Assembly: GCA_016712265.1 (NCBI GenBank)
Contig: JADJRJ010000031.1
Location: 1,178,001-1,242,000 of the forward strand
From: Gemmatimonadota bacterium
Lineage (GTDB): Bacteria > Gemmatimonadota > Gemmatimonadetes > Gemmatimonadales > Gemmatimonadaceae
Length of the DNA stretch: 64,000 nucleotides
Reading direction: 5' to 3'
The notes under the pieces are model-generated. The model was not told where the DNA came from, did no database searches, and saw nothing but the letters and a program-made list of their open reading frames with translations. Made by a program: the position numbers and the translations under genes. Below, piece by piece: positions 50,366 to 59,382 of the stretch (its first letter is position 1; every line of letters starts with the position of its first letter).

Positions 50366-51991
50366 TCAGGGGACCGGGCGCACCATGGCCTGCGCCGCCT
50401 TGATCGCCGCCACGGCGTTGACGATTCCGCCGGTGCGCGAGAGCGATCCAAAGGGGACCTTCTCCTCCTGGGACCCGGGCCGTACGACCAGGGCATCCTT
50501 GTATGAAGTGGCGCTCTCCAGGATGATGCGCTTGACCTGCGCCGCCGTCAGGGACGGGAAGTGCCCCATGAGGACGGCGGCCAGGCCGCTGACCACCGGG
50601 GCCGCCATGCTCGTCCCGCTCTGGCGGGAGTACCCTCCGCCGGGAACCGTGCTGAGGATGTCCTCGCCCGGTGCGAAGACGTCCACCTGCTCCTTTCCGT
50701 AGTTGGAGAAGGGGGCGGCGAGGTGCTCGCCCCCCTTCCACGACGAGGCGCCGACTTCGATCCACGTCTCCGCGCGCCCGCCCGTCGTGTACGCCGGCTG
50801 CGGAAAGTTGGGCTCCGTGGCCAGGTCGGCGCCGTCATTGCCGGCGGCGTGTACGAGGAGCACGCCCTTGCCGGCGGCGTAGCGGACGGCCTCATCCACG
50901 ACGCCCTTGTCCGGCGAGAGGCCCTTGCCAAAGCTCATGTTGATGATGTGCGCGCCGTTGTCGGCGGCATATCGAATCGCGGCGGCCACGTCCTTGTCGC
51001 GCTCGTCGCCATCCGGCACCGCGCGCACGGCCATGATCCGCACCCCGGCGGCGACGCCATCGATGCCCATGCCGTTGCGCGCGGCCCCGATGATGCCGGC
51101 CACGTGGGAGCCGTGCTTGGCATTGGGACCGGTCACGTTGCGATTGCCGTATCGCCGCTCGGTCGGATCCGACGGGTTGTCGCCGACGATCGCCCGCGGG
51201 TTGAACTCCACGTTGTAGCCGTAGGTCATCTGGCTCTCGATCTGCTCCCTCGCGTCCGCGATCGCTTCGGGCGAAATCCCCGCCTGCGCCAAACGCAGGA
51301 ACATCGACCGCGCGTTGCGCACGCTATCGCTGGAGGCCACCAGCGCCTCGACGCGTGCGGGGGTGAGCGAATCGGCACCCAGCGCGCTCCGCAGGGTCCG
51401 CGTGGTTCGCGTCATGAGTTCGTCCACGGAGCGCACTTGTGCGGCTTGGCCCTGCAGCTCGGCGCGCTTGGTCGTGTACTCGGTGGCGAGCCCGGCGCAG
51501 CGCGCGCGCGTGGAGTCCGCGATGTTCGTCCCCAGCGCGAGGCACCGTGCGTGCTGCCGCGTGACCTCCAGCGTTTCCCAGTTGACGTCCCCGGTGGCGC
51601 CGCCCAGAAAATTCCAGCCCCTCGTATCATCGATGTAGCCATTGTTGTCATCGTCGCGTCCATTCCCGGGCTGTTCTTTCGGGTTGGACCACAGCACGGG
51701 CTTCAGCTCCACATGCGCGGTGTCCACCCCGCCGTCGATCACCGCCACGACAATCTCCCGGAGCGGCGCGCGCCCGCCGAGCAGCTCGCGCTCCGCGCGA
51801 CGCAGCCCGATCCCGGCCACCCCGTCGGCCGTGGCGTCGAGCAACTGCCAGTCATCAGCGGCCGCCGCCGGGGACGGCGCGGTCGCGCTGACGGACGGCA
51901 CGGCGGCGGGCTGCGGGGCGGTGGTGACTGTGGTGGCCGCGGGACTGCAGGCAACAACCAACAGCAGGAGCAACAGGGCGGGGCGCGGCAT
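50366..51991 (-). CDS. Lipoprotein subtilase (S8 peptidase) with long D-H insertion
   Basis: A 541-residue secreted serine protease; ATG at 51991 gives a lipoprotein leader (LLLLLLVVAC, Cys15). The catalytic triad is Asp86 (IVVAVIDGGVDTAH), His293 (NAKHGSHVAGIIGAARNG) and Ser461 (SGTSMAAPVVSG), with oxyanion Asn385 (VHAAGNDGADLAT). Between Asp and His lie about 207 residues, far more than the usual 30-40. They include an acidic DDDNNGYIDDTRGWNF stretch and a helical segment rich in Ser, Thr and Arg. The insertion probably forms an accessory or regulatory domain. There is no propeptide domain or C-terminal sorting tail. Confidence 0.9.
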   Translation of the reverse strand: MPRPALLLLLLVVACSPAATTVTTAPQPAAVPSVSATAPSPAAAADDWQLLDATADGVAGIGLRRAERELLGGRAPLREIVVAVIDGGVDTAHVELKPVLWSNPKEQPGNGRDDDNNGYIDDTRGWNFLGGATGDVNWETLEVTRQHARCLALGTNIADSTRARCAGLATEYTTKRAELQGQAAQVRSVDELMTRTTRTLRSALGADSLTPARVEALVASSDSVRNARSMFLRLAQAGISPEAIADAREQIESQMTYGYNVEFNPRAIVGDNPSDPTERRYGNRNVTGPNAKHGSHVAGIIGAARNGMGIDGVAAGVRIMAVRAVPDGDERDKDVAAAIRYAADNGAHIINMSFGKGLSPDKGVVDEAVRYAAGKGVLLVHAAGNDGADLATEPNFPQPAYTTGGRAETWIEVGASSWKGGEHLAAPFSNYGKEQVDVFAPGEDILSTVPGGGYSRQSGTSMAAPVVSGLAAVLMGHFPSLTAAQVKRIILESATSYKDALVVRPGSQEEKVPFGSLSRTGGIVNAVAAIKAAQAMVRPVP

Positions 51992-52202
51992 GCGATGACA
52001 GACCAGGAGGAGGGACGCGGAACCACCGCGTCCACGGTGGCCGATCGAGGCAGAAAATCTATGGCGGCTCGAGGGGTGACGCCTCTCCTCCGGTGACGAG
52101 TCGTCCGCGCCAACCTTCGAGGGGGGCGCGGGTGTCCAACTCCCGATCCGGAACTCGGCGTCCCGGACGGCCGTAGAGCGTTCATCTCCAACCCCCGGTG
52201 TC

Positions 52203-54701
52203 ATGCGCCCCCTCCGGCTTGCCGTGCGTACGCTATTCCGGACGCCGTTCGTGACCACCATTGCCGTGGTCTCCCTCGCGCTTGGGATTGGGGCGAACGC
52301 CGCGATCTTCTCGCTCTTCAACCAGCTGTTGCTGCGGTCACTCCCCGTCCGGGCGCCGGAGGAACTCGTCAACCTCAAGGCGCCTGGCCCCCTCCAAGGG
52401 AGTACCTCGTGTAACCAGGCCGGGGACTGCGACGAGATCTTCAGCTACCCACTGTTCCGGGACTTGGAGCGCGGGCAGGCCGGCATGGCCGGGTTGGCGG
52501 CGCACCGGACCTTTGGGGCGAACATCGGCGTACGCAAGCAGACGCGGAGCGGGACCGGGGTCATGGTCTCGGGGCAGTACTTCGCCACCCTCGGGGTGCA
52601 GCCCTTCCTGGGTCGCCTCCTTGGCCCGGCGGATGACGAGACGATCGGTGCGCATCCTGTGGCGGTGCTGAGCCATCGGTATTGGTCGACCACGCTTGGG
52701 GCAGACCGGACCGTGCTGAACGAGCCGGTGATGATCAACGGCGGTGCCATGACGATCGTCGGCGTGGCCCCACCGGGCTTTGACGGGATCACCATGGGCG
52801 AGGTGCCGGACCTCTTTGTGCCGATCTCGATGCGCGGGCAGGTCAGTCCCGGGTTTGCGGGGTTCGAGGACCGTCGGAACCACTGGGTCTACCTGTTCGG
52901 TCGCCCCGCACCCGGGGTGTCGGTGGCGCAAGCAGCGACGGGGCTCAACCGTGTGTTCAAGCCCATCCTCGCCGATGTGGAGGTGCCACTGCAAGTGGGG
53001 TTCAGCGACGCGACGATGGCCCAGTTCAAGGCGCGGGAGATCCACTTGACGAGCGGTCGCCGCGGGCAGTCCTCGTTCCACAAGGAAGCCCAAACGCCGC
53101 TGGCGATGCTCTTTGGGGTCACCGGGATCGTCCTCCTGATTGCGTGTGCGAACATTGCCAACCTGCTGCTGGCCCGCGGGGCGGGGCGGGCGACGGAGGT
53201 GGCGGTGCGCATGTCGTTAGGCGCGCAGCGTCGGCAGGTCGCGGGCCAACTGCTGCTGGAGGCCACCGTCCTGGCGTTGATGGCCGCGGCGGCGTCCCTG
53301 GTGGTCGCGCGATGGACCCTGGCGGCGATCGGGTCGATGATGACCGTTGAGGGTGCGGCGACGCTCACGTTCACGTTGAGCTGGCCCATGGTGGCCTTTG
53401 CTGGTGGCCTTGCCCTCGTGACCGGCCTGCTCTTCGGCCTCTTTCCGGCGTTGCACAGCACGCGCCCAGACCTGATCACGGCAATCCGGTCGAGCACCGG
53501 GCAGGCGTCGGGGGCCCGCGCGGCCTCACGGTTTCGCACCGGGCTTGTCACGGCGCAGATCGCCCTCGCGATGACCCTGTTGACCTGTGCCGGCCTGTTC
53601 ATCGCCAGCCTGCGCAACGTGAACCGCGTGGAGGTGGGCGCCGACATCGACCAGATGGTGACCTTCCGGATCAGTCCGGAACTCAATGGGTACACCGGGC
53701 CGCGCAGTGCCATCTTCTTTCGGCGGCTGACCGAGGAATTGCGCGCCGTGCCGGGTGTCACCGCGGTGACCTCGTCACTCGTTCCGTTCCTGGCCGGAAG
53801 CAGCTGGGGGACGAGCGTGTCGGTCGAGGGGTTCAAGGACGGCCCGGACGTGGACAGCAATGCCCGGCTGAATCGCGTGGCGGCGGGTTACCTGGGCGCC
53901 ATGGGGATGCCGCTGATGGCGGGACGCGAGTTCACCGAGGCGGATGGAGCGGGTGGGCCGAGGGTGGCGATCGTCAACGAAACGTTTGCGAGAAAGTTCG
54001 GGCTCGGGCGCGATGCCGTCGGCAAGCGGATGGCGACGAGCACCGGGAATCCCGAGCTCAATATCGAGATCGTTGGGCTGGTGCAGGATGCGAAGTACAG
54101 CGACGTGAAGGATGCTGTTCCGCCGTTGTTCTTCCAGCCGCATCAGCAGGATACGACGATGGGGGAATTGTCGTTCTACGTCCGCACGGCGAGCGACCTC
54201 TCGGCCGTGATGCGCGCCATTCCCGACGTGGTCAAGTCCTTGGACCCCGACCTTCCGGTCGAGGAGCTGAAGACCGTACCGCAACAAGTGCGGGAGACCG
54301 TGCTCGTGGATCGGATCATCGGGATGTTGTCCAGCGCGTTCGCCTTGCTGGCCACGCTACTGGCGGCGATCGGGCTGTACGGGGTGCTCGCGTATACCGT
54401 GGCCCAGCGCACGCGCGAGATCGGGGTGCGGATGGCGTTAGGCGCCAACGCGCGCGCCGTGCGGGCGATGGTCCTCCGGCAGGTGGGGGTCATGACGGCC
54501 ATCGGCGGGGTGATCGGGTTGGCCGCCGCCGTGGGACTGGGGCGCGCGGCGCGCTCCCTCCTCTTCGGCCTGGAGGGGCATGACCCGGTGGTGTTGGGTG
54601 CGTCAGCACTGCTGCTCACGGTGGTGGCCCTCGGCGCCGGGTACCTGCCCGCACGCCGCGCCTCCCGCGTGAACCCGATGACCGCGCTGCGGTACGAGTA
54701 G
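52203..54701 (+). CDS. ADOP-like permease lacking the N-terminal soluble domain
   Basis: An 832-residue duplicated MacB/FtsX permease that begins directly at the first membrane segment (MRPLRLAVRTLFRTPFVTTI, then AVVSLALGIGANAAIFSLFN), without the ~75-residue N-terminal domain and without a PadR neighbour, unlike the other three. Two halves are present: IACANIANLLLARGAGRATE and VAVRMSLGAQRRQVAGQLLL in the first, and LAYTVAQRTREIGVRMALGA with LPARRASRVNPMTALRYE in the second. Two in-frame CGTTAGGC octamers occur (53215 and 54436). It diverges from the subtilase gene. Confidence 0.9.
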   Translation: MRPLRLAVRTLFRTPFVTTIAVVSLALGIGANAAIFSLFNQLLLRSLPVRAPEELVNLKAPGPLQGSTSCNQAGDCDEIFSYPLFRDLERGQAGMAGLAAHRTFGANIGVRKQTRSGTGVMVSGQYFATLGVQPFLGRLLGPADDETIGAHPVAVLSHRYWSTTLGADRTVLNEPVMINGGAMTIVGVAPPGFDGITMGEVPDLFVPISMRGQVSPGFAGFEDRRNHWVYLFGRPAPGVSVAQAATGLNRVFKPILADVEVPLQVGFSDATMAQFKAREIHLTSGRRGQSSFHKEAQTPLAMLFGVTGIVLLIACANIANLLLARGAGRATEVAVRMSLGAQRRQVAGQLLLEATVLALMAAAASLVVARWTLAAIGSMMTVEGAATLTFTLSWPMVAFAGGLALVTGLLFGLFPALHSTRPDLITAIRSSTGQASGARAASRFRTGLVTAQIALAMTLLTCAGLFIASLRNVNRVEVGADIDQMVTFRISPELNGYTGPRSAIFFRRLTEELRAVPGVTAVTSSLVPFLAGSSWGTSVSVEGFKDGPDVDSNARLNRVAAGYLGAMGMPLMAGREFTEADGAGGPRVAIVNETFARKFGLGRDAVGKRMATSTGNPELNIEIVGLVQDAKYSDVKDAVPPLFFQPHQQDTTMGELSFYVRTASDLSAVMRAIPDVVKSLDPDLPVEELKTVPQQVRETVLVDRIIGMLSSAFALLATLLAAIGLYGVLAYTVAQRTREIGVRMALGANARAVRAMVLRQVGVMTAIGGVIGLAAAVGLGRAARSLLFGLEGHDPVVLGASALLLTVVALGAGYLPARRASRVNPMTALRYE

Positions 54702-54836
54702 CACCGCCGCGAGCGCCCCGGGCCATCGCGCCCCAGCGAACGCCGTGCCAGTTTCCGGTGGTGCGAGCGCCCACCGCAGCGGGCCCTTCGCGCCGTGCCT
54801 CCACGACCGTCTCTCTCCTCTCGCCCCACACGAATC

Positions 54837-56519
54837 ATGCTTGAACGTCTGGTGGCCTTTCGGCGCTGGTCCCTCCCGGCGATCGCCGCCGTGTCGGTGG
54901 CCTGCGGGTCCAAAGAGACTCCGGCCGCGGGAGCCACGATGCCGGCAGCCGGGCTCGCCGTCATTGATACGGCGGGGTTGATGGCGCACATCCGCGTGCT
55001 GGCCCACGACTCCCTGCTCGGTCGAGCACCCGGGTCGTTAGGCGAGGAACGCACGGTCGCCTACCTCGAGTCGCAGTTCAGGGCACTCGGGCTCGCGCCG
55101 GGGAACCCGGATGGGAGCTACATCCAGAAGGTGCCGCTGGTGGGCATCACGGTGCAGGGGACGCCCGCGATGACCTTCCGCAAGGACGGGGCGTCGCGGT
55201 CCCTGGCCTGGCGCGACGACTATGTGGCCTGGACGAAGCATGTCGCCGACCGCGCGTCGCTCGACAACTCCGAGCTGGTGTTCGTCGGGTATGGCGTCGA
55301 AGCGCCGGAGTTCCAGTGGGACGACATCAAGGGGGCCGACCTGGCCGGCAAGACACTGGTCATGCTGGTCAATGATCCCCCGCTCGCCGACACGGCACGT
55401 TTTGGGGGGCCCCGCATGACGTACTATGGGCGCTGGACCTACAAGTACGAGCAGGGAATGAAACACAAGGCCGCCGGAGTGCTGATTGTGCACGAGACCG
55501 AGCCGGCCGGGTATCCGTTCGCGGTCGTGCAGGGCAAAACGGCCGAGCAGTTCGACCTGGTGACGCCGGACAAGAACATGTCGCGGAGCGCCGTCGAGGG
55601 GTGGATCACCCTGGAGCAGGCCAAGGCCTTGTTTGCCATGGCCGGAGAGGACTTCGATGCGCTGAAGGCGCGAGCGGCCACCCCGGAGTTCGCTCCGGTA
55701 TCGTTAGGCGTAACGGCGTCGGTGACCCTGCAGAACACCCTCCGTACGGTGGACTCCCGCAATGTCGCGGCGGTGTTGCCAGGGAGCGATCCCACCCGCG
55801 CCGGCGAGTACCTCATCTACACGGCCCACTGGGACCACTTCGGCATCGGCGACAAGGTCAACGGGGATTCGATCTACAACGGCGCCCTGGACAACGCGAC
55901 CGGAACCGCGGGGCTGCTCGTCCTGGCGAAGGCCTTCAAGGCTGCGCCGCCGCCGCGTTCGATCCTGTTCCTGTCGGTGACAGCCGAGGAACAGGGATTG
56001 CTCGGGTCGGCGTACTACGCGGTCTCCCCGCTGTATCCGTTGGCGAAGACCGTGGCGAACATCAACATGGATGGCCTGAACCAGTGGGGGCCGACCAGCG
56101 ACCTCACCGTCATCGGCCTCGGCGCGTCGGAGCTGGATGACTACGCGTCTGCAGCTGCCTCGGAGGCCGGGCGAACCCTCCGCCCCGACCCGGAACCGGA
56201 GAAGGGTTACTACTACCGCTCGGACCACTTCAATTTCGCCAAGGTCGGCGTGCCGGCGTTCTACGCGGGCGATGGCGTGGACTACATCGGGAAGCCGCCC
56301 GAGTACGGGATGGAGAAGCGGAAGGTCTACGTGGCCGACGACTATCACAAGCCACAGGACGAGATCAAGCCGGACTGGGTGATGACCGGGGCGATCGACG
56401 ACCTCAAGCTCCTGATGACGATCGGCTATCGCGTGGCGGCGGCCGCCCGGTGGCCGGAATGGCGGCCCGGGAATGAGTTCCGTGCCGCGCGCGAGGCCTC
56501 ACTCGCGGCGAGCAAGTAG
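54837..56519 (+). CDS. Exported M28 aminopeptidase with PA domain
   Basis: A 560-residue zinc peptidase lipoprotein (leader IAAVSVACGSKE). A PA-type insert spans about residues 110-280 (SLAWRDDYVAWTKHVADRAS, GADLAGKTLVMLVNDPPLAD). The M28 core carries all ligands: His in YTAHWDHFGIGDK, Asp in GALDNATGTAGLLVLA, Glu-Glu in LSVTAEEQGLLGSAYYA, Asp in ANINMDGLNQWG, and His in YYRSDHFNFAKVG. This is the family of secreted aminopeptidases that take N-terminal residues from peptides. Two in-frame CGTTAGGC octamers are present. It converges with the CocE-like gene, with 10 bases between the stops. Confidence 0.92.
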   Translation: MLERLVAFRRWSLPAIAAVSVACGSKETPAAGATMPAAGLAVIDTAGLMAHIRVLAHDSLLGRAPGSLGEERTVAYLESQFRALGLAPGNPDGSYIQKVPLVGITVQGTPAMTFRKDGASRSLAWRDDYVAWTKHVADRASLDNSELVFVGYGVEAPEFQWDDIKGADLAGKTLVMLVNDPPLADTARFGGPRMTYYGRWTYKYEQGMKHKAAGVLIVHETEPAGYPFAVVQGKTAEQFDLVTPDKNMSRSAVEGWITLEQAKALFAMAGEDFDALKARAATPEFAPVSLGVTASVTLQNTLRTVDSRNVAAVLPGSDPTRAGEYLIYTAHWDHFGIGDKVNGDSIYNGALDNATGTAGLLVLAKAFKAAPPPRSILFLSVTAEEQGLLGSAYYAVSPLYPLAKTVANINMDGLNQWGPTSDLTVIGLGASELDDYASAAASEAGRTLRPDPEPEKGYYYRSDHFNFAKVGVPAFYAGDGVDYIGKPPEYGMEKRKVYVADDYHKPQDEIKPDWVMTGAIDDLKLLMTIGYRVAAAARWPEWRPGNEFRAAREASLAASK

Positions 56520-56529
56520 GGGAGCGCGC

Positions 56530-58347
56530 CTAGCGCCCCTCCTGCACCACCGGGAGGATTAGCCGGGACGGATACTCGGCGGAGTGGTGGATCCGGTTGC
56601 GCGCCTTCACCCAGCTGGTCTCGTCGTAGTTGCGGCCACCGGTGTTGAGGTTGCGGTCAAACCGGGGAAAGTTGGACGACGAGATGTGGACGCGCAGCTT
56701 GTGGCCGGCGGGCAAGTACCAGCTGGTGGCGTGCAGGTCGACCGGCACCCGGTAGACCTTGCCCGCTTCCATCAACCGCGGCGTGCCGAAGCCGTCGCGG
56801 TAACGCACGCGGGTGATGCCCTCGAGGATGTTCATCACCCGTCCATCGGGAAAGACATCGAGCACCTTCACGGTGACGTCGGTGTCCTTCACATCGGAGG
56901 AGAGGAACACCTCGGCGCGCAGTGATCCCGTAAGCTCCATGCCGTTGGGAAGCGCGTCCGTCGTGTAGACCAGGATATCCGGTCGCGACTCGAGGTCGGC
57001 GTGGTTGAAGGAGCCCGGCTGGTCCTTGGGGTTGCCGGTACAGCAGATCGACCCGCCGCGCGCGGGAACGGGGTTTGCCGGGTCGTACGTGAAGGTGTCG
57101 ACGGGTTCACGCGCCGGCGCGCGGGTGCTGAGGCGTCCGTCCCCGCCGCCCGTGTTCGCACGGCCGGCGGAATGCAGGTAGTAACTTGTCTCGCGCGAAC
57201 TGCGCGGCGGCCACACCGGCGAGTTCTTCCACACGTTTCGTCCGATGACGTAGTACTGGAACTTTGGCATGTCGAGGATGGCATTCGCATCGCCCTTGAG
57301 CCAGTAGTCGAACCACTTGAGGTAGATCTCGGAGAACTGCAGGCGCGCGTCACCGACCATCAAGTCCCCGACGCGCGTCTGGCTCGTGGCGGCTTCGGTG
57401 GCGCAGTGGACCGTGGGGGAGATGATCGCGTACTGGTTGTCGCGCGCCCGGGAGGAGATGGCGTTCCGGGAAAAGAGTTCGGCCTCCTGCAGGGCTTCCG
57501 CGGCGAGGTCGAACCACGAGGAGACGTGGAGCGCGGCGATCCCCACGGAGTCCGTGGGGGTGAGGTACCCCTGCGCATCCCACCACGGGTCGTCCGGCGA
57601 CCGCTCGAGGAAGTTGCGCCAATCCCAGCTCGGGCTCCCCGCGCGATCGGTCATGTCGATCAGCGGGAGCGTCTTGAAATGTGCGGCAAAGTCGAGCGTC
57701 GGCAGCGGTCGCGCGCCCTTGTCGCTCGACGCGAACATCGGCATCCAGCCGAAGTTGATGGAGAGCGCGAAGGCGCCTCCCTCGACCGACCCCCAGAACT
57801 CGCGTCGTCCGGGGACGCGGCCAACGTTGCCGCCGGCGGCCTGCGGGATGGCGGCGATGTGGTTGGGGTGCCGCTGCTGTGCTGCCACGATCTGTCCCTC
57901 GCCGAGGTACGAACATCCCACGGTGCCGATCTTTCCGGTTGACCAGGGTTGGGCGGCGAGCCAGGTGAACATGTCCGACCAGTCGGTGACGTCGCCCTCG
58001 TAGATCTTGAACAGGCCTTCCGAGCCGAACTTGCCGCGCACGTCCTGCACGGCGACCGCATACCCGTGGCCCGCAAAGAAGCGGGCGGGGTTCACCGCGC
58101 CGCCGTAGGCATTCTTGTTGTAGGGCAGGCGGATCAGCACCGTCGGCAGCGCCCCGGAGAGTCCGCGCGGGCGGTACAGGTCGGTGGCCAGGCGCACCCC
58201 GTCGCGCATGGGGACCATCACGTCCTTCTCGACATCCACCTCATATCGGGCCACGGGGCGGGGAAACGGCGGCTCCCCGTTCGGCGCCTGTGCGCCGATC
58301 GTGGCGACACTGATGTGGGCGGCGACCAGCACTCGGAGGAAGGACAT
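56530..58347 (-). CDS. Exported CocE/NonD (S15-type) hydrolase
   Basis: A 605-residue alpha/beta hydrolase with the X-Pro dipeptidyl-peptidase (S15) fold and a C-terminal jelly-roll. The signal peptide is SFLRVLVAAHISVATIGAQ. The nucleophile is Ser146 in KIGTVGCSYLGEGQ, the acid is in LHVSSWFDLAAEAL, and the base is in IISPTVHCATEAAT. The C-terminal beta domain has ELTGSLRAEVFLSSDVKDTD and LRVHISSSNFPRFDRNLNTG. Members are glutaryl-7-aminocephalosporanic-type acylases, cocaine esterase-like enzymes or X-Pro peptidases; the exact substrate is open. The start chosen fits the signal peptide, since a much longer upstream frame overlaps the next gene. Confidence 0.88.
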   Translation of the reverse strand: MSFLRVLVAAHISVATIGAQAPNGEPPFPRPVARYEVDVEKDVMVPMRDGVRLATDLYRPRGLSGALPTVLIRLPYNKNAYGGAVNPARFFAGHGYAVAVQDVRGKFGSEGLFKIYEGDVTDWSDMFTWLAAQPWSTGKIGTVGCSYLGEGQIVAAQQRHPNHIAAIPQAAGGNVGRVPGRREFWGSVEGGAFALSINFGWMPMFASSDKGARPLPTLDFAAHFKTLPLIDMTDRAGSPSWDWRNFLERSPDDPWWDAQGYLTPTDSVGIAALHVSSWFDLAAEALQEAELFSRNAISSRARDNQYAIISPTVHCATEAATSQTRVGDLMVGDARLQFSEIYLKWFDYWLKGDANAILDMPKFQYYVIGRNVWKNSPVWPPRSSRETSYYLHSAGRANTGGGDGRLSTRAPAREPVDTFTYDPANPVPARGGSICCTGNPKDQPGSFNHADLESRPDILVYTTDALPNGMELTGSLRAEVFLSSDVKDTDVTVKVLDVFPDGRVMNILEGITRVRYRDGFGTPRLMEAGKVYRVPVDLHATSWYLPAGHKLRVHISSSNFPRFDRNLNTGGRNYDETSWVKARNRIHHSAEYPSRLILPVVQEGR

Positions 58348-58572
58348 GGGATGCGGCGGTTGGGGATTCGCTGTTCGCGGTGCGAGGGGCTCCTCGTCTG
58401 CGCCACAGCGGGGGCCGTGGCCAGACGCATCGCCATGTCGGGGCCGGACGCGAACACGACATAGTCTACGCGCCGCGCTCGTCACGGGAAACATGATCGT
58501 GACCCACGGGAGGTCGGCACCGGCGCCGCGTGCGCCTTGTTCAGGCCGGGCGTCCACGACACGTTGTCGTGC

Positions 58573-59367
58573 ATGGACGCCTTCCGTCGGGTCTCGATCG
58601 GGAACCATGAAGTCGAAGTGGCACACCTCCCCGCGCGGGACCCCATGCGCCCCACGGTGGTCCTGTTGCACGAGGCGCTGGGCTGCGTGCGGCGATGGAA
58701 GGAATGGCCCGTGCAGCTGGCGGAAGCGACGGGGTGCGGGGTCGTCGCGTATTCGCGGCCGGGCCATGGCGGGTCGTCGCGAACGCCGGGGACGCGCCCA
58801 CACGACTATCTCCAGCGCGAGGCGCTCGTGCTCTTGCCGGAGCTGTTGGACGTGATGGAGGTCGGCCCACGTGTCCTCGTGGGCCATAGCGACGGGGCCT
58901 CCATCGCGACGATCTACGCCGGGACCGTGCCAGACGCCCAGATGCGTGGAGTGGTCCAGCTTGCTCCCCACTTCATGGTGGAGGAGGAGGCGCTCGGCGG
59001 GATCCGCGCAATAAGGGAGTCCTGGGCGACGACCAACCTGCGGCGGCGGCTTCGGAAGTATCACGGGACCAGTACGGACGACCTCTTTCGTCAGTGGACC
59101 GAGACGTGGCTGGATCCCGCGTTCGCGTCTTGGGACATCACCGACTGCCTGCCCCGGGTGACCGTTCCGATGTTGCTCCTTCAGGGGGACGCCGATGAGT
59201 ACGGCACGTCCGCGCATTTCGACCTGGCCCGGCGACTCTGCCGCAGCCCCCTGGAAACGGTGATGCTACCGGGAGTTGGTCACTCCCCGCACCTCGAGGC
59301 GGCGGTCGAGACGACGACGGCGGTGGCGACATTCATCGAAGGGCTTCCGCCTGTCCTCGCGAGCTGA
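58573..59367 (+). CDS. Alpha/beta hydrolase
   Basis: A 264-residue cytoplasmic hydrolase of the broad alpha/beta fold (Abhydrolase_1). The start is ATG at 58573. Ser106 is in PRVLVGHSDGASIA, the acid is probably Asp in LLLQGDADEYGTSAHF, and the base is His in MLPGVGHSPHLEAAVE. A cap region lies between about residues 125 and 190. The opening PTVVLLHEALGCVRRWKEWP and AYSRPGHGGSS are typical of the haloperoxidase/lipase-like group. Divergent from the CocE-like gene across about 225 bases. Substrate unknown. Confidence 0.85.
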   Translation: MDAFRRVSIGNHEVEVAHLPARDPMRPTVVLLHEALGCVRRWKEWPVQLAEATGCGVVAYSRPGHGGSSRTPGTRPHDYLQREALVLLPELLDVMEVGPRVLVGHSDGASIATIYAGTVPDAQMRGVVQLAPHFMVEEEALGGIRAIRESWATTNLRRRLRKYHGTSTDDLFRQWTETWLDPAFASWDITDCLPRVTVPMLLLQGDADEYGTSAHFDLARRLCRSPLETVMLPGVGHSPHLEAAVETTTAVATFIEGLPPVLAS

Positions 59368-59382
59368 GCGACGGCCGAGCTG

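Noticed and set aside
56519..56545. Terminator hairpin between the M28 and CocE-like genes
   Set aside because: Arms of GGGGAGCGC and GCGCCCCT pair imperfectly and no T tract follows; not strong enough to list.
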